Of a stretch of DNA of 64,000 bases, positions 10,668 to 21,182 are shown in pieces. The DNA is from Cordylochernes scorpioides (taxonomy: Eukaryota; Arthropoda; Arachnida; Pseudoscorpiones; Chernetidae), in the NCBI GenBank assembly GCA_030710605.1, contig CP092879.1, forward strand, positions 45,756,626 to 45,820,625. The letters run 5' to 3'. Position 1 is the first letter of the stretch. Each line of letters starts with the position of its first letter. Made by a program: the position numbers and the translations under genes. Below the pieces are notes generated by a model. It did not search any database. It saw nothing but the letters and a program-made list of their open reading frames with translations, and was not told the DNA's origin.

Positions 10668-10799
10668 ATATGAAATCTAAGATGATGCTTAACAAATGAA
10701 CTTCTATATTCTCAATAAACACGTTTTACTTTATTTCAATGCTTATGAAACAATAATACAAAAACATCTAGAACATCATCCGAAAATTCTTTATTTCAC

Positions 10800-10872
10800 A
10801 CACACAAACAGATTTATTAAGACCACCGGTCTTATACAGATTCACCATAGGAAGAAAGGAAGCATAGATGGA
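10800..10872 (-). repeat. LINE 3' end fragment, family R
   Basis: Shares ACACACAAACAG, TTATTAAGACCACCGGTCTT and ATACAGATTCACCA with copies at 18765-18905 and 54250-54412. Read on the minus strand it looks like a LINE 3' UTR: hairpin AAGACCGGTGGTCTT, then AATAAA and a TG-rich tail. Confidence 0.5.
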
Positions 10873-10904
10873 GCAAAATTCTTAATTTCATTAATATTTC
10901 CAAT

Positions 10905-11275
10905 ATCAAAATTCGAAACTATTATAGACGTGTATGATTATTTTGAAAATAAACAATTTCTACTGTCCTTACTGCAATGAAAAAATTAATGGGAGGGCCT
11001 GGCTCATCAGTCGTGAACTCTCCCAGCGGTTTCGCCAGTTTACCATACCGCTGTTATATATTGCATTATTCATAGTGTTATAAAAGGAAGATCGAAAAAT
11101 GCAATATAACAGCGGTATGGTAAACTGGCGAAACCGCTGGGAGGGTTCACCACTGATGAGCCAGGCCCTCCCATTAATTTTTGTCATTGCAGTAAGGACA
11201 GTAGAAATTATTTTTATTTTATTTTTTTTTCAAAAAAGAATCATACGCGTCTATAATAGTTTAGAATTTTGATAA
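10905..11275. mobile_element. Element Z, full palindromic copy
   Basis: Outer ends are TTCGAAACTATTATAGACG (left, 10914) and its complement (right, about 11265); arms of about 150 bp meet near 11080. Flanked by the GCGCCATCTGTTATCAAAATT-type sequence common to this family. The best preserved copy of Z in the window. Confidence 0.7.
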
Positions 11276-11589
11276 CAGATGGCTCGCTAATGCATTATAC
11301 TATTTCCAATATCTGAATATCTTGTATTAAATTACAACAAGGTGTAAATTCTGGAATTCCAAGGGCCTCCATAAACTCGCCACGTTGTTGAATAAAAATT
11401 TGGCGTCTTGCCAATTGACATATTGGCAAATTAAACCTAAATTTTGATGGGACTCCAGATAGAATTCTGATTGATTACTCGTCAAAATAGAATCCTTATT
11501 TGAAGTCTGGTCATGCATCGGTACAACTACACTAAAATGGGAGAAGACGAAAACTTTTTAAAACGTGATTTGAATTTTAAAGTGGTACT
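11276..11589. other. Non-coding
   Basis: No gene recognised. Confidence 0.35.
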
Positions 11590-11965
11590 GTCTCTCTCAT
11601 TATAACATTATACTACACTATAATGCGACTTATGATTGTAAAATGACGTTTGACAAGTTTTACTGCAAATATTTCTTTAGAACGAAAAATCGTAATTTAT
11701 TTTAAGAAGAAATAACGACTATTTCTATCCTCAGGGATGAAGTATGAAAGGATGAATTGTGAAACGGAATTGATAAACGGAAAATAAAAGCTGTCTTCCC
11801 ATCCCTGGGCACTTTTATACCCTTCACAATTCATCCTTTCATACTTCATCCCTAAGGATAGAAATAGTCGTTATTTCTTCTTAAAATAAATTACGTTTTT
11901 TCGTTCTAAAGAAACATTTGCGGAAATACTTGTCAAACGTCGTTTTATACCATTATATATTAGCG
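11590..11965. mobile_element. Foldback element Y
   Basis: Arms 11620-11760 and 11820-11950 are inverted copies (GATGAATTGTGAA, TAAGGATAGAAATAGTCG). The loop retains only TTCCCATCCCTGGGCAC, so the tRNA-like insert is largely deleted here. Confidence 0.7.
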
Positions 11966-12009
11966 CGCCATCTGTTATGAGAAACTATTTTTGAGGCGTA
12001 TGATTCTCT

Positions 12010-12170
12010 TTGAAATAAAATAATTATAGCGGTATGGCAGATTAAACTAGCGAAAATGCTGGGAGGGTTCACCACTGATGAACCAGGCCCTCCCATTAGG
12101 TTTATCATTACATAAGGGCAGTAAAAAATTGTCTCATATCAAAAAGAATCATATGCGTCAAAAATAGTAT
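12010..12170 (-). mobile_element. Element Z, one arm
   Basis: GAAAATGCTGGGAGGGTTC, CACTGATGAACCAGGCCC and ACATAAGGGCAGTA, ending in CATATGCGTCAAAAATAGT. Mutated in the stem flanking CTGATGA. Confidence 0.55.
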
Positions 12171-12284
12171 CAATTTTTCAATGATTCTCGTTACTATCTC
12201 TACATATATAGTATCTGTAGTATTTTAAAAATATAGTTCAAAATTTACATATATACTGATAGATGATAAATTTGCCAGGAGGAA

Positions 12285-12562
12285 ATTGATCCATAGAAGC
12301 ATAGGGCGCCTCTCCCGTCATAATAAACGTCAAAACCTGACGCCATCTATTGACCGTCGCCGCAACTAGCGGCTTCGGGTCGGTGACAAAGCCACAACAC
12401 CAGCTTTGGCAAACTGAGAAGCGTCCACCTAGAGACCATGGTTTCGGGCTAATGGCCCTCGTCAGTCTAGGGCGGACTTTATTCCATGAGATCTACAAGG
12501 GATCTAATGATGACGTCAGGTTTTGACGTTTATTTTGACGGGAGAGGCGCCCTATGCTTCTA
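12285..12562. mobile_element. Foldback element F1, short copy
   Basis: Terminal inverted repeats of about 50 bp: 12290-12342 (AGCATAGGGCGCCTCTCCCG...) and 12510-12562 (its complement). Inside is one F1 arm with an intact hammerhead on the minus strand. Neither strand codes. Confidence 0.7.
12423..12477 (-). ncRNA. Hammerhead ribozyme motif, type I, complete (F1)
   Basis: Minus strand, 5' to 3': outer stem I GTCC, inner stem I CCTAGA, box CTGACGA (position 7 is free to vary), stem II GGGC/GCCC with CATTA loop, GAA, stem III ACC/GGT with AT loop, C17, then TCTAGG and GGAC closing stem I. All invariant core residues and the canonical GUC cleavage triplet are present, and ten stem-I pairs form with a small internal loop. 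Related but damaged copies: 22518-22572 (+), 19460-19515 (-), 955-1005 (-). Confidence 0.78.
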
Positions 12563-12771
12563 TATACTGATAGGCAAAAATTAAAGAACACAATTATTTT
12601 ATTGAATTTGAAAAAAAAAAAATACAATATCGTAAAATGGCTTTCATGCGTTAAAGTTAAAGATTTTGAATGATTTTTTTTTTTAAGCAACCTATCTCCC
12701 TGGAAACCTGATTCAGCCATATTTTTTTAGGATATAATCTCTCATGGGAGACTCTGTCTCAACTGTATATT

Positions 12772-12990
12772 TACCCTCATGGACAAAACTTAAGGAAGTT
12801 GTACCTTTTAAGCATGTATATCGGGATTCAGACAATAACTCTGAAAGATATTTGATACACAGTGACCTTTATTGAAGATTAACGAGATAACCAGGTGAGA
12901 ACAAAATTTCCTCTGTGTCTCCTTAAAAAAAAAAAAGATAACCGGAGACATTAAAGAATTTCCACTTCCAAATGTTTAGCATATGAGTGG
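12772..12990 (+). mobile_element. MITE-1 copy
   Basis: Left end CCCTCATGGACAAAACTTA, internal GGGATTCAGACAATAACTC block, decayed right end ATATGAGTGG. Confidence 0.78.
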
Positions 12991-13322
12991 ATTTATTATA
13001 AAATGAAGAAAGTGACGCCGACTGGACAGACATTCTGTTTGTCATCGCTGACGTCATTTGTCTACTAGGTCAACAAGTCTGTCGTGCCGTGACAGAAAGC
13101 CAGAGTTTAGAAGACACGTGAAAATTGGTTTTTAAAAAAAGTTAAAATTGTAACATATACACACAACACACACATTTAACACTGTTAGCTCATGGATCTG
13201 TATATTGAATCGATATTAAGTGATATTCTTTTTTTTATAACCTATTCAAAAAACATCTACTGATCATACAATTGAAAGTTGCTGATAGCTATCACCATCT
13301 ATCGGAATAAATATAAACTATT
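12991..13322. other. Non-coding with F2 fragment
   Basis: 13258-13320 carries AATTGAAAGTTGCTGATAG and ATCTATCGGAATAAATAT from family F2. The rest is unrecognised. Confidence 0.4.
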
Positions 13323-13502
13323 CGCCGATCGTTTTTTTTTTTTTTTTTTTAAGGAGACAGAGGTAATATTGTTCACACTTGGTTATCTCGTGTGTCTTCA
13401 ATAAAGGTCACTGTAATATCTTTCAGAGTTATTTTCTGAATGCCGATATACATGCTAAAAGGTACAACTTCCTTATGTTTTGTATGTTTTGTCCATGAGT
13501 GT
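13323..13502 (-). mobile_element. MITE-1 copy, truncated
   Basis: Keeps the poly-T tract, GAGACAGAGG, TCTTCAATAAAGGTCACTG and right-hand GTCCATGAGTGTA; about 25 bp of the other terminus is missing. Confidence 0.75.
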
Positions 13503-13850
13503 AGTTGTAGCTCAGGTCTGGAATTGGTTAACCTAATAAATACAAAAAAAAAAAAAGAGAGAAACCATGTATTTCTAATCCAGTAAAACTTGAAGTTTGC
13601 TTCTACCTTCGAGTTGATGCCAAGATAATGGCCACTTAGAGCTCTCACAGTGTCAATAACATGCAGGAACTTGGGTTCCTGTAGGTAAACCAGGTAAAAC
13701 TTGGTAACTTTTTTATTAATAAGAAGCTCGTTATCTCCTTATTTTCTTCATTTCCTCAAAGAATCTCCTGAATATCGATGTTTCCACCAATACCATTTCT
13801 TCATTCCCTCAGCTGCATATTTCCTTTATTTGCATATTACCTATCTCTCC
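13503..13850. other. Non-coding
   Basis: No recognised feature. The open frame running into 13701-14045 crosses the start of the Helitron and is not a gene. Confidence 0.35.
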
Positions 13851-13852
13851 AA

Positions 13853-14438
13853 TCCCTATATATATAAAAGTCAGTGTATATATGTATGCATATTTGTCGG
13901 CTATACACGTCCGCAATTCGTAACTAATCTGGCTGAAATTTTAACAGTATATAGAGTTGAATCTGGAAAACCTTTTTTTTTTATATATAGACAAATTTCC
14001 AGGCTTCTTTTTCGAATATTCTTAAAGTTATTAACAAATTATTAACAATTTTTCTCTATTTGCCGCCTCACTGCGGTAACTTCGAGAAGTAAAGTTGAGG
14101 AAGCATGGACCACGTGGGGCGACAGAGATTGGGGAGCGGGACGTTTCACAAGAGTGACCTTGAGTGACATAATGATGGTGTAGGGGCAAGAAATCACTTG
14201 CTATAATTTAATATCAAATTTAAAATATATTCATATAAAAATCAAAACAATACAATATTCAAATATCGTTCTGAAGATTTCCATTTTTATTTTTAAATTT
14301 TAAAAACACACAAAGTTTGGAGCGGGACATTTTACAAGAGTGACATCCACAGCGCCAATTTATAATTGTAACAAATAGTATTTGAATAAAAACATTTAAT
14401 CGGGTAAAACCCGGGGGTTGCCCGGGTCATTCGCCTAG
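13853..14438 (+). mobile_element. Non-autonomous Helitron
   Basis: Begins TCCCTATATATATAAAAGTC and ends with a GC-rich hairpin (GGGTAAAACCCGGGGGTTGCCC region) about 10 nt before CTAG, followed by T; a 5' TC and a 3' hairpin plus CTRR are the Helitron hallmarks. The start motif AAAAGTCAGTGTATATATG and TCGGCTATACACGTCCGCA fit a common invertebrate family. No Rep/helicase coding. Same 3' end at 38372 and, diverged, at 41130. Confidence 0.7.
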
Positions 14439-15199
14439 TCCTCTAATAAAATGGGCGCGCGTTAATGTATCATACTAATTCTTGTACATATTTCAAATGA
14501 TCTCTCTTATTTCAATATTTAGTTTACCTCTAAAGTACAAGTGTCACTAGTGGGACACTCTAAGTCTAAATAAATAAACGGGGCGGTGAACTTCTCTGAA
14601 GAGACATTTTATGACCAAATTTATGACCAACAAATCCCAGCTACATACCTCGAGAGATAAAAGATAATTTTACTTTTTTAGTGCAATGTTTAAAGTGGAC
14701 TGTTGTATTCAAGATTTCATTTAGATCGTGTAACATTTGTACATAGTATATCGTTGACATTTTCCTATATCTGCTCCCCGCGGTTTTAAATTTCCTCGAG
14801 ATTTGCATAACCTTTTGATTTACATATATTAAGTATTCCTTCACATTCTTTAACCGAGAAGTAGACCATAAAACAAATGTCATTAACCCCACAGTGACGA
14901 TTTTTAGGATCGGGTAATCCGGCGGTTACAAAAATTCCTTGAAAGCTAGCATTTTAAAATAAAAAGAAAATCATTGTGAAAAAATATTTTTGTATTTTTT
15001 AAACGTTTTTCACAATTTTATTATGAACAAAAATTCCTCTTCAGTGGAAAGATACATCAATAGATTTGCTTTAATAAGTTTATTTCTTTTTTAAGTCTCG
15101 AGGTGAGGAGTTCAGGAGTTCAGTCTATAGGAGAATTCTTTGTCGATGGGAGAGTCTTCTAGGCTGTGATATCATGTCTTAGATTTGCTGGTTTTCTGT
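14439..15199. other. Non-coding
   Basis: No gene recognised. A GAAAGCTAGCATTTTAAAAT piece at 14941 is shared with the F7 element at 1.9 kb. Confidence 0.35.
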
Positions 15200-15358
15200 A
15201 TTTATGAAGGAGACAGAGGCAATTTTGTTCACACTTAGTTATCTCGAGTGTCTTCAAATAAAGGTCACTGTGTATCAAATATCTTTCAGAGCTATTGTCT
15301 GAATCCAGATACACATGCTAAAAGGTACAACTTCTTTAAGTTTTGTTCAAGAATGAAT
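15200..15358 (-). mobile_element. MITE-1 copy, truncated
   Basis: Retains GGAGACAGAGGCAATTTTG through AAGTTTTGTTCAAGAATG; the other terminus is missing. Confidence 0.72.
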
Positions 15359-15388
15359 ATATAAATTATTCTTATATATATAAATATT

Positions 15389-15726
15389 GTCACGTGGAAA
15401 ATTAGGAAAGACAAAAAACTTCAGGATGACATAGCAATTTATTTAACGCCAGAACAAACTATGACGAAAAATGACAACAACTATAAAAAGACTTAGAACA
15501 AAACACTATAAAGGAATGACAATACATTCAGATGGCACAAGAACCTATAGGACATGCAACAACTGTCCTGGTGTGGAACTAACACCTAGAGATGTATGGA
15601 GACATCTGAGGCTCTTCGTTGGACACGACAACAACAACAAACTATGAATGATAAAATAAAAAAAGATGAGCAATGAGGGAAGGTTACAGAATATCAATCG
15701 TGTATAAACATAAAAATATTGTTACA
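15389..15726. mobile_element. Solo LTR with a LINE 3' end inserted
   Basis: Outer parts match the 189-bp LTR of the element at 3363: TGTCACGTGGAAAATTAGG at the start and ATATTGTTACA at the end. Between them, about 15503-15653 is a copy of the same LINE 3' end seen at 20.3 kb (GGAATGACAATACATTCAG ... GAGGCTCTTCGTTGGACACG, then a CAA-rich tail), with an internal deletion that removes the middle of the coding part. Confidence 0.6.
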
Positions 15727-16155
15727 TCATGTTTAATGCGCCCCTCTATTCAAAATATTAACTATGTATGACACAAGAGGGTTCATATAATAAAATTTAA
15801 GAACGAAAGAGAAATGTTTCTTTTATAATTAAGAAATATATCTATATATACCTCGAATTTACCGTGTAAGGATATACCGGTGTCGTTTAAATCTACACGG
15901 AACTACCATTTGTAAACAAAAACCAAAACTGAAAGTAAATATATTGTTTAACAATCTTGTTTTGGTTTCACTTTAAGGTGTTAAGTGGTCACATCCGCCT
16001 TTACTTCAATGGTAGTCTGGTCATATCTTGCTCTTTATACAAATTCCTAGATGTTCAATTTATAATATTGTCTAAGGTTATTCTAAGAAAACGAAAGGGC
16101 TCTCGAAACGGTACAATTTTATTAACAGGCACGATTTGGATTATAAATTAGAACT
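15727..16155. other. Non-coding
   Basis: No gene recognised. Confidence 0.35.
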
Positions 16156-16660
16156 ACAATATAATAAGACCAAATCTAAATAAATAAATGGTGCGTAACA
16201 CTTCAGTAACAACGTTGTTATTGATAGGTCATACACTCTTTATTTAGATATGGTCTTATTACCTTGTAGGTATAATTTTATGCGAATTTCGAAATCTAAA
16301 ATACAGAAATTGAGGAATTAATCTTTAAATGTATCATTATTGTTGTATATACATTAATTAATTGTTACCACAGAGTGTGTGTAAGCTCACAGGTAAATAG
16401 GCGCTAACCGAAAGAGAAAAAAAGTTCCTTTGTTTAATATTAGATTCCCTTTTATATTTTGATCTCTCTCTTGTAAATCAATAAATATAATGTTTAATTA
16501 ATAATTCTTGGAATCAGTTTCTTTAAAAATTCTAAGCAAAGTCAACAACTCTTTATTTAGATATGGTCTTATTACCTTGTAGGTATAATTTTATGAGAAT
16601 TTCGAATCTAAAATACAGAAATTGAGGAATTAATGTATAAATGTATTATTATTTTTTAAA
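16156..16660. repeat. F3 family fragments
   Basis: AAGACCAAATCTAAATAAATAAATG and its complement (16235-16262) form an inverted pair around AACAACGTTGTTA. The block TTTAGATATGGTCTTATTACC to GAGGAATTAAT is repeated directly at 16235-16325 and 16553-16640. Fuller F3 copies are at 41945 and 42800. Confidence 0.5.
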
Positions 16661-17045
16661 AAATTAAGGTGATTTATTTAAAGGTAAAAAAAAAATGTAC
16701 GTAAAGCTATCATTTTATCTGTTGATAATGTAGAAGTGATCGCAGGAAGTTTCGCTAGTGAAGCGTAGTTACGGGCGGAAGGCTGGGAGAGAGAAAGTTG
16801 GCTGAGAAAGAGAGAGTCAATAACCCGACCCAGTTGAGACCAGTCTGGTGAAGTGGACCGGCCACTACTTGTCGGTCACTTCCCACAATGCTGAAACTTG
16901 CCACCTATAACCGCCGCTTCACAACTTTCTCTCATAAACAACCATCAAACATTTCTACTTAATGTATTAACTTCTTGTTATATTCATTCTTTATTTCGAC
17001 TTAGCGCTATGTCCCTCTAGGGACACTTGCACTTTGAATTTTATA
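16661..17045. other. Non-coding, partly GC-richer
   Basis: 16740-16900 is less AT-rich with purine repeats (GAGAGAGAAAG). From 16895 a CTTGCCACCTATAACCGCCGC block begins that recurs at 17170 and 17745. Confidence 0.35.
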
Positions 17046-17416
17046 TTTTTCTTACTCTGCATACTTGCCTTTTATGTACAGTAGAACTTCCCTTTAGCGG
17101 ACACCCTGCTAGCCGACACTTCTCTACAAAGGACAGCTTTTCATTTGCAAAATTACCATTTTTACTATTTAAACTTGCCACCTATAGCCGCCGCTTCATA
17201 ACTTTCTCTCATAAACAACCATTATGAACTTAGATTGTGAAATAATTACAAAGGATTTAAAACGATATATCAATCGAAATAATTACAAAAAGTTTCTTTA
17301 TTCAATAAAAATGGCAAGTTTTCAAGTGTTACTTCATAATCTGGCCAATTGTTTCGTAAATTCCTACAATATATTTAGAGGTGTAGGAAGTATTTTTACA
17401 TACATTAACTTATAAT

Positions 17417-17560
17417 GCAATATAATTCGGCTTATAATCGTAGAACGACATTGAAAATTATCCCGCATGCGTTTCTTTTGTGAACGAAAAAACGAAATTC
17501 ATTTTAAGGAGAAATAACGACTATCCCTAACCTTAAGGATGAATTGTGAATTCTAGTTAT
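17417..17560. mobile_element. Foldback element Y, partial
   Basis: One arm only: TGCAATATAATTCGGCTTATAATCG, TTGTGAACGAAAAAACG and AAGGATGAATTGTGAA. Confidence 0.5.
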
Positions 17561-17854
17561 ATTGTAGCTAAATATTTATAATTTATAAACTGGTTATTAA
17601 TTTATATATTTCCATACTGTGCATACTTGCCTTTTATATACAGTAGAACCTCCCTTTAGCGGACACCCTGCTAGCACTCTCTACAAAGGACAGTTTTTCA
17701 TTGCCAAAATTTCCATTTTTACTATTAAAACTTGTCACCTATAAGCGCCTTTTCACAACTTTCCCACATAAACAACCATCAAACATTTCTACCTATTGTA
17801 TTAACTTCTTGTTATATTGTAGAGAGAGAAATATTCAGTAATTTATAAACAAAT

Positions 17855-18034
17855 TATTAATTTTGATATATTTCCATACGGAACGGAAATATCTTTATTT
17901 ACGGGCTGCTAACCAGAATGGATGATTTTTGAGCCCTGATGGACAAAAAAATTATCCATTCTGTGGTTAGCAGCCCCGTAAATAAAGATATTTCCGTTCC
18001 GTATGGATATATATCCAAAATTAATATCTAAATA
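17855..18034. repeat. Long near-perfect hairpin
   Basis: Arms 17858-17933 and 17952-18032 are inverted copies (CCATACGGAACGGAAATATC, CTTTATTTACGGGCTGCTAACC) with an 18-20 nt loop. Such a young-looking palindrome with a tiny loop lies inside one of the composite units above. Confidence 0.7.
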
Positions 18035-18479
18035 TTTCCATACTCTGCATACTTGCCTTTTATGTACAGTATAAACTCCCTTTAGCGGACACCCTGCTAT
18101 CACTCTCTACAAAGAGCAGTTTTCATTGCCAAATTTGCCATTTTTACTATTTAGTAACTCTCTGGAAAGAGGACATCTCTCCCTAAAGGACACTTTGGCT
18201 TTGCAATTAGATGTTATCTTTCACAGTTAGGTTCTACTGTATTTTATAAATTTTAGTTTGTTCTTATATTAAATAAATTTCTTATAATTTAATTATGAAG
18301 GAATATATTGGATCAAAATATCATTTATTTCACCAATATCTTATAATAAATTGCTGTGTCATCCTGAAGTTTGTCTTTACTAATTTTAAACGTGACAATA
18401 TATGTATGTGCGCTAAATGGCATCTATGACTTTTAATAAATGTATTTAAAATATTTTTAGAACTTCTCAGAACGCGCTG

Positions 18480-18620
18480 TGTAATTTGGTTTCGAACTAT
18501 CCGCTTATCAGTACAGGAATTTCATAACATCCTACGGAAGGAAACCATGGTATACAAATAGGATTTGTTCAAATTTTCCACAAACCTGGATTGATCTGAC
18601 TAAATCTGTTTAAAGAAGAT
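18480..18620. repeat. F1-type inverted pair, second subfamily
   Basis: 18490-18515 (minus) has CTGATAAGCGGATAGTTCGAAAC; 18540-18556 (plus) has GGAAACCATGGTATACA. These are the two halves of a hammerhead-bearing F1 relative, facing apart and decayed. Confidence 0.4.
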
Positions 18621-18764
18621 TTGAAGAAGTTTAGTTGCGTTCAATAAGCATAAACTAATAAATGTACAAACTTTATGCATTTATTAAAGGGGAGAGGTGC
18701 CTCTTTCCGCACATGAATACCATACGTTTTTATAAGGTATATACACACACAAAAATCCTTATTA

Positions 18765-18905
18765 AGACCACCAGTCTTATACAGATTCACCACAGGAAGA
18801 AATAATAGATGGAGCTCCTATACTCCAGGCAGCGCAGCACCCAACAACAGTCTCCAGGTCCGACACATGTCCAATGGCCACACGTTCCTTTGTGCATACG
18901 TCATG
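18765..18905 (-). repeat. LINE 3' end fragment, family R
   Basis: Same blocks as 54250-54412: TTATTAAGACCACCAGTCTT, ACAGATTCACCACAGGAAG, CCTATACTCCAGGCAGCGCAG, AACAACAGTCTCCAGG and CATGTCCAATGGCCAC. Confidence 0.5.
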
Positions 18906-18999
18906 GTTTTTACAAGGTATTTATGTAATATAAAGTTGTAGGAGGATGATATTCATGTACCTAGAGGGGTACCTCTCCCTTTAATTATGCAAGGATACT

Positions 19000-19180
19000 A
19001 CTAAGGGGATACAAGCTTCTAAGACCAAAATATTTACCAAAAAGGTGTTAGGAAATCGAAGCCGCCCCTGTATTGACAAGGGCCATAGCCCGAAACCATA
19101 GTATACAGGTTGGATTTTGGTCTGAATTTTCCAAAACTGGTGTGGAGGCTCATTATTTATCATTACTAGCAACATGCATC
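19000..19180 (+). repeat. F1-type copy with degenerate hammerhead
   Basis: Plus strand: CTGTA, TTGACAA (decayed box), GGGC/GCCC hairpin, GAAACC, ATAGTA, TACAG. Stem I (CTGTA/TACAG) still pairs although the box has lost two core bases. Followed by CCAAAACTGGTGTGGAGGC, the family's flank. Confidence 0.45.
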
Positions 19181-19369
19181 GTTAATCATAACGATGGGCT
19201 ATGGCCCTTTGAAGAGTGATTGAGATAGTCACCCTTGGCGAGGAGGCGCCGCAAGAAAGCTGTAAAGTAGAAAATAACCATAATACTGCCAAAAAATAAC
19301 AATTTAAAACTTCCTATTGTATTATTTTCAATATTGAGTCGATAATATTAAAATATTATAATTCACCTC

Positions 19370-19765
19370 TCTCGTCAAAACTAGACGCCATCTATTGACC
19401 GTCGCCGCAAACTAGTGGCCTCGGGTTGGTAACAAAGTCACAATACCAGCTTTGACAAACTGAGAAGCGTCCAACTGAAGACCATGGTTTCGGGCTAATA
19501 GCCCTTTTCAGCTCCAGGACGGACTTTATTCCATGAGATCCACAATGGATCTAATAGAATATTCACAATCCGTAAAGATATGTTTAGCTGCCAGAGTGGG
19601 CCATTAGCCTGAAACCATGATCTCTAGGTGGACACTTTCTCAGTTTGCCAAAGCTGGTGTTGTAGCTTTGTCATCAACCTGAGGCTGCTAGTTTGCAACG
19701 ACGGTCAATAGATGGGGTCTAGTTTTGACGTCTATCTTGACGGGAATGGCGAACTTTGTTTTTAT
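19370..19765. mobile_element. Foldback element F1, full inverted pair
   Basis: Ends CTCGTCAAAACTAGACGCC (19374) and its complement near 19720 form the outer arms, followed inward by GTCAATAGATGG and the GTGACAAAG/CACAATACCAGC block. The left arm has a minus-strand hammerhead with CTGAAAA (one core change, G8 to A). The right arm (19595-19645, plus) has GGGC/GCCT, GAAACCATGATC and a destroyed first box. Confidence 0.65.
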
Positions 19766-19825
19766 AGATCAATTTCCTACCGTCAAAATATTTCCATCTA
19801 TTAAAAGATTGGGTGTAAGATTTGA

Positions 19826-20217
19826 AAGAGAAGTGGTGGAGATTGAGATTGAAACTACTTTATTACAATGTCCATGTAAGATTATATAAGGTTAAATACA
19901 GAATAAATATGATTATATAATGATAAATATATGAATAAATAGATAAAAATAATTGATAAATATACATATTTATAAAATATATATACAAGTCGTCATTGGT
20001 GGCGCCCACCGCGGGAAAGACTCTTCCACCGATGGACTGCGAGAGTTCTCTCCCACAGAGTGGGCAGGTCTTGGTGTTGGCTGGCGTTGCCCACCTCAAG
20101 ACCAAGATGGTACTTGTAGATGGTAGCCTTCGCCACGCTGGTGAAGTGGTGGAGAGGAAACATGAGTGGAATGAGGACGACGCAAGAAAACTCACCAGGG
20201 TGCATGCAACCCTCTAG
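19826..20217 (-). mobile_element. Retroelement 3' part with C-terminal coding remnant (copy 1)
   Basis: Repeats 49985-50340. On the minus strand a frame ends KATIYKYHLGLEVGN... and ...LAVHRWKSLSRGGRHQ-stop at about 19993. Copy 2 keeps the same frame and stop with mostly conservative changes, so this is the real reading frame. An AT-rich 150-bp 3' UTR-like stretch follows, ending GAGATTGAGATTGAAAC at the far side. Element class not recognised; no RT motif here. Confidence 0.45.
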
Positions 20218-20332
20218 ACGGCCCTACTTGTAAAATATCTATAATTCATTGATTTAAATCTCCTGGAAATTAATTAAATAATTAGAAAGGTTTCTGGAGA
20301 TGAGTTTCTTTTTATTTTATCAACGCAGTATC

Positions 20333-21182
20333 TATATATAAAGGAATGACAATACATCCAGATGGCACAAGAACCTACAAGACATGCAACAACTGTCCTG
20401 GTGTGGAACTAACACCTACCCACTTATGCTCATGCCCAGCAATGGCCGCAGCCTTGCAGAAAATTGACATGGACCCAGAGCAGCAGCTTTACATACCCAA
20501 GATAGTAGACATTGCGACTGCTGTGATAGAGATGTATGGGGACATCTGAGGCTCTTCATTGGACACGACAACAACAACAGAAAATTGACATGGACACAGA
20601 GCAGCAGCTTTACACACCCAAGATAGTAGACATTGCTGCTGCTATGATAGAGATGTAGGGAGACATCTGAGGCTCTTCATTGGACACGACAACAACAACA
20701 GAAAATTGACATGGACACAGAGCAGCAGCTTTACACACCCAAGATAGTAGACATTGCTGCTGCTGTGATAGAGATGTAGGGAGACATCTGAGGCTCTTCA
20801 TTGGACACGACAACAACAACAGAAAATTGACATGGACACAGAGCAGCAGCTTTACACACCCAAGATAGTAGACATTGCTGCTGCTGTGATAGAGATGTAG
20901 GGAGACATCTGAGGCTCTTCATTGGACACGACAACAACAACAGAAAATTGACATGGACACAGAGCAGCAGCTTTACACACCCAAGATAGTAGACATTGCT
21001 GCTGCTGTGATAGAGATGTAGGGAGACATCTGAGGCTCTTCATTGGACACGACAACAACAACAGAAAATTGACATGGACACAGAGCAGCAGCTTTACACA
21101 CCCAAGATAGTAGACATTGCTGCTGCTGTGATAGAGATGTAGGGAGACATCTGAGGCTCTTCATTGGACACGACAACAACAA
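20333..21182 (+). mobile_element. LINE 3' end amplified as a 121-bp tandem array, with target-site duplication
   Basis: Bounded by the perfect 12-bp duplication CAACGCAGTATC (20321-20332 and 21183-21194). The insertion starts in coding sequence and ends in a CAA-rich tail. The last 121 bp (from AGAAAATTGACATGGAC to ACGACAACAACAAC) is present six times in tandem, at about 20458, 20580, 20701, 20822, 20943 and 21064. The first unit has the intact stop context; units 2-6 share a new TAG (GATGTAGGGA) and so derive from one mutated unit. Confidence 0.85.
20346..20549 (+). pseudogene. C-terminal end of a LINE polyprotein
   Basis: Sixty-seven codons ending at TGA 20547-20549. Visible are the Cys/His cluster (CNNCPGVELTPTHLCSCP) that follows the RNase H region in I/Jockey-type LINEs, and a hydrophobic tail (IVDIATAVIEMYGDI). 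RT and RNase H catalytic parts are absent because the copy is 5'-truncated. Confidence 0.6.

Larger units (their letters stand above)
17046..18245. repeat. Threefold composite repeat with pogo-type MITEs
   Basis: ACTTGCCTTTTATGTACAGTAGAA-type units start at about 17063, 17628 and 18051. Each joins a pogo-type MITE left end (CAGTAGAACTTCCCTTTAGCGGACACC) to CTACAAAGGACAG and ACCATTTTTACTATT. The first two continue into CCACCTATAGCCGCC and CATAAACAACCAT; the third (18065-18241) has the MITE right end GGTTCTACTGTA. So a MITE and its flank were copied together. Confidence 0.55.

Noticed and set aside
11140-11170. Simple type I hammerhead at CTGATGAGCCAGG in element Z
   Set aside because: No GAAA follows the CTGATGA at hammerhead spacing; only a permuted (type II) reading fits, and that lacks a clear stem I.
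13701-14045. 114-codon plus-strand frame
   Set aside because: Crosses the 5' end of the Helitron, low-complexity and Phe/Tyr-rich as expected from AT-rich DNA; no motif.
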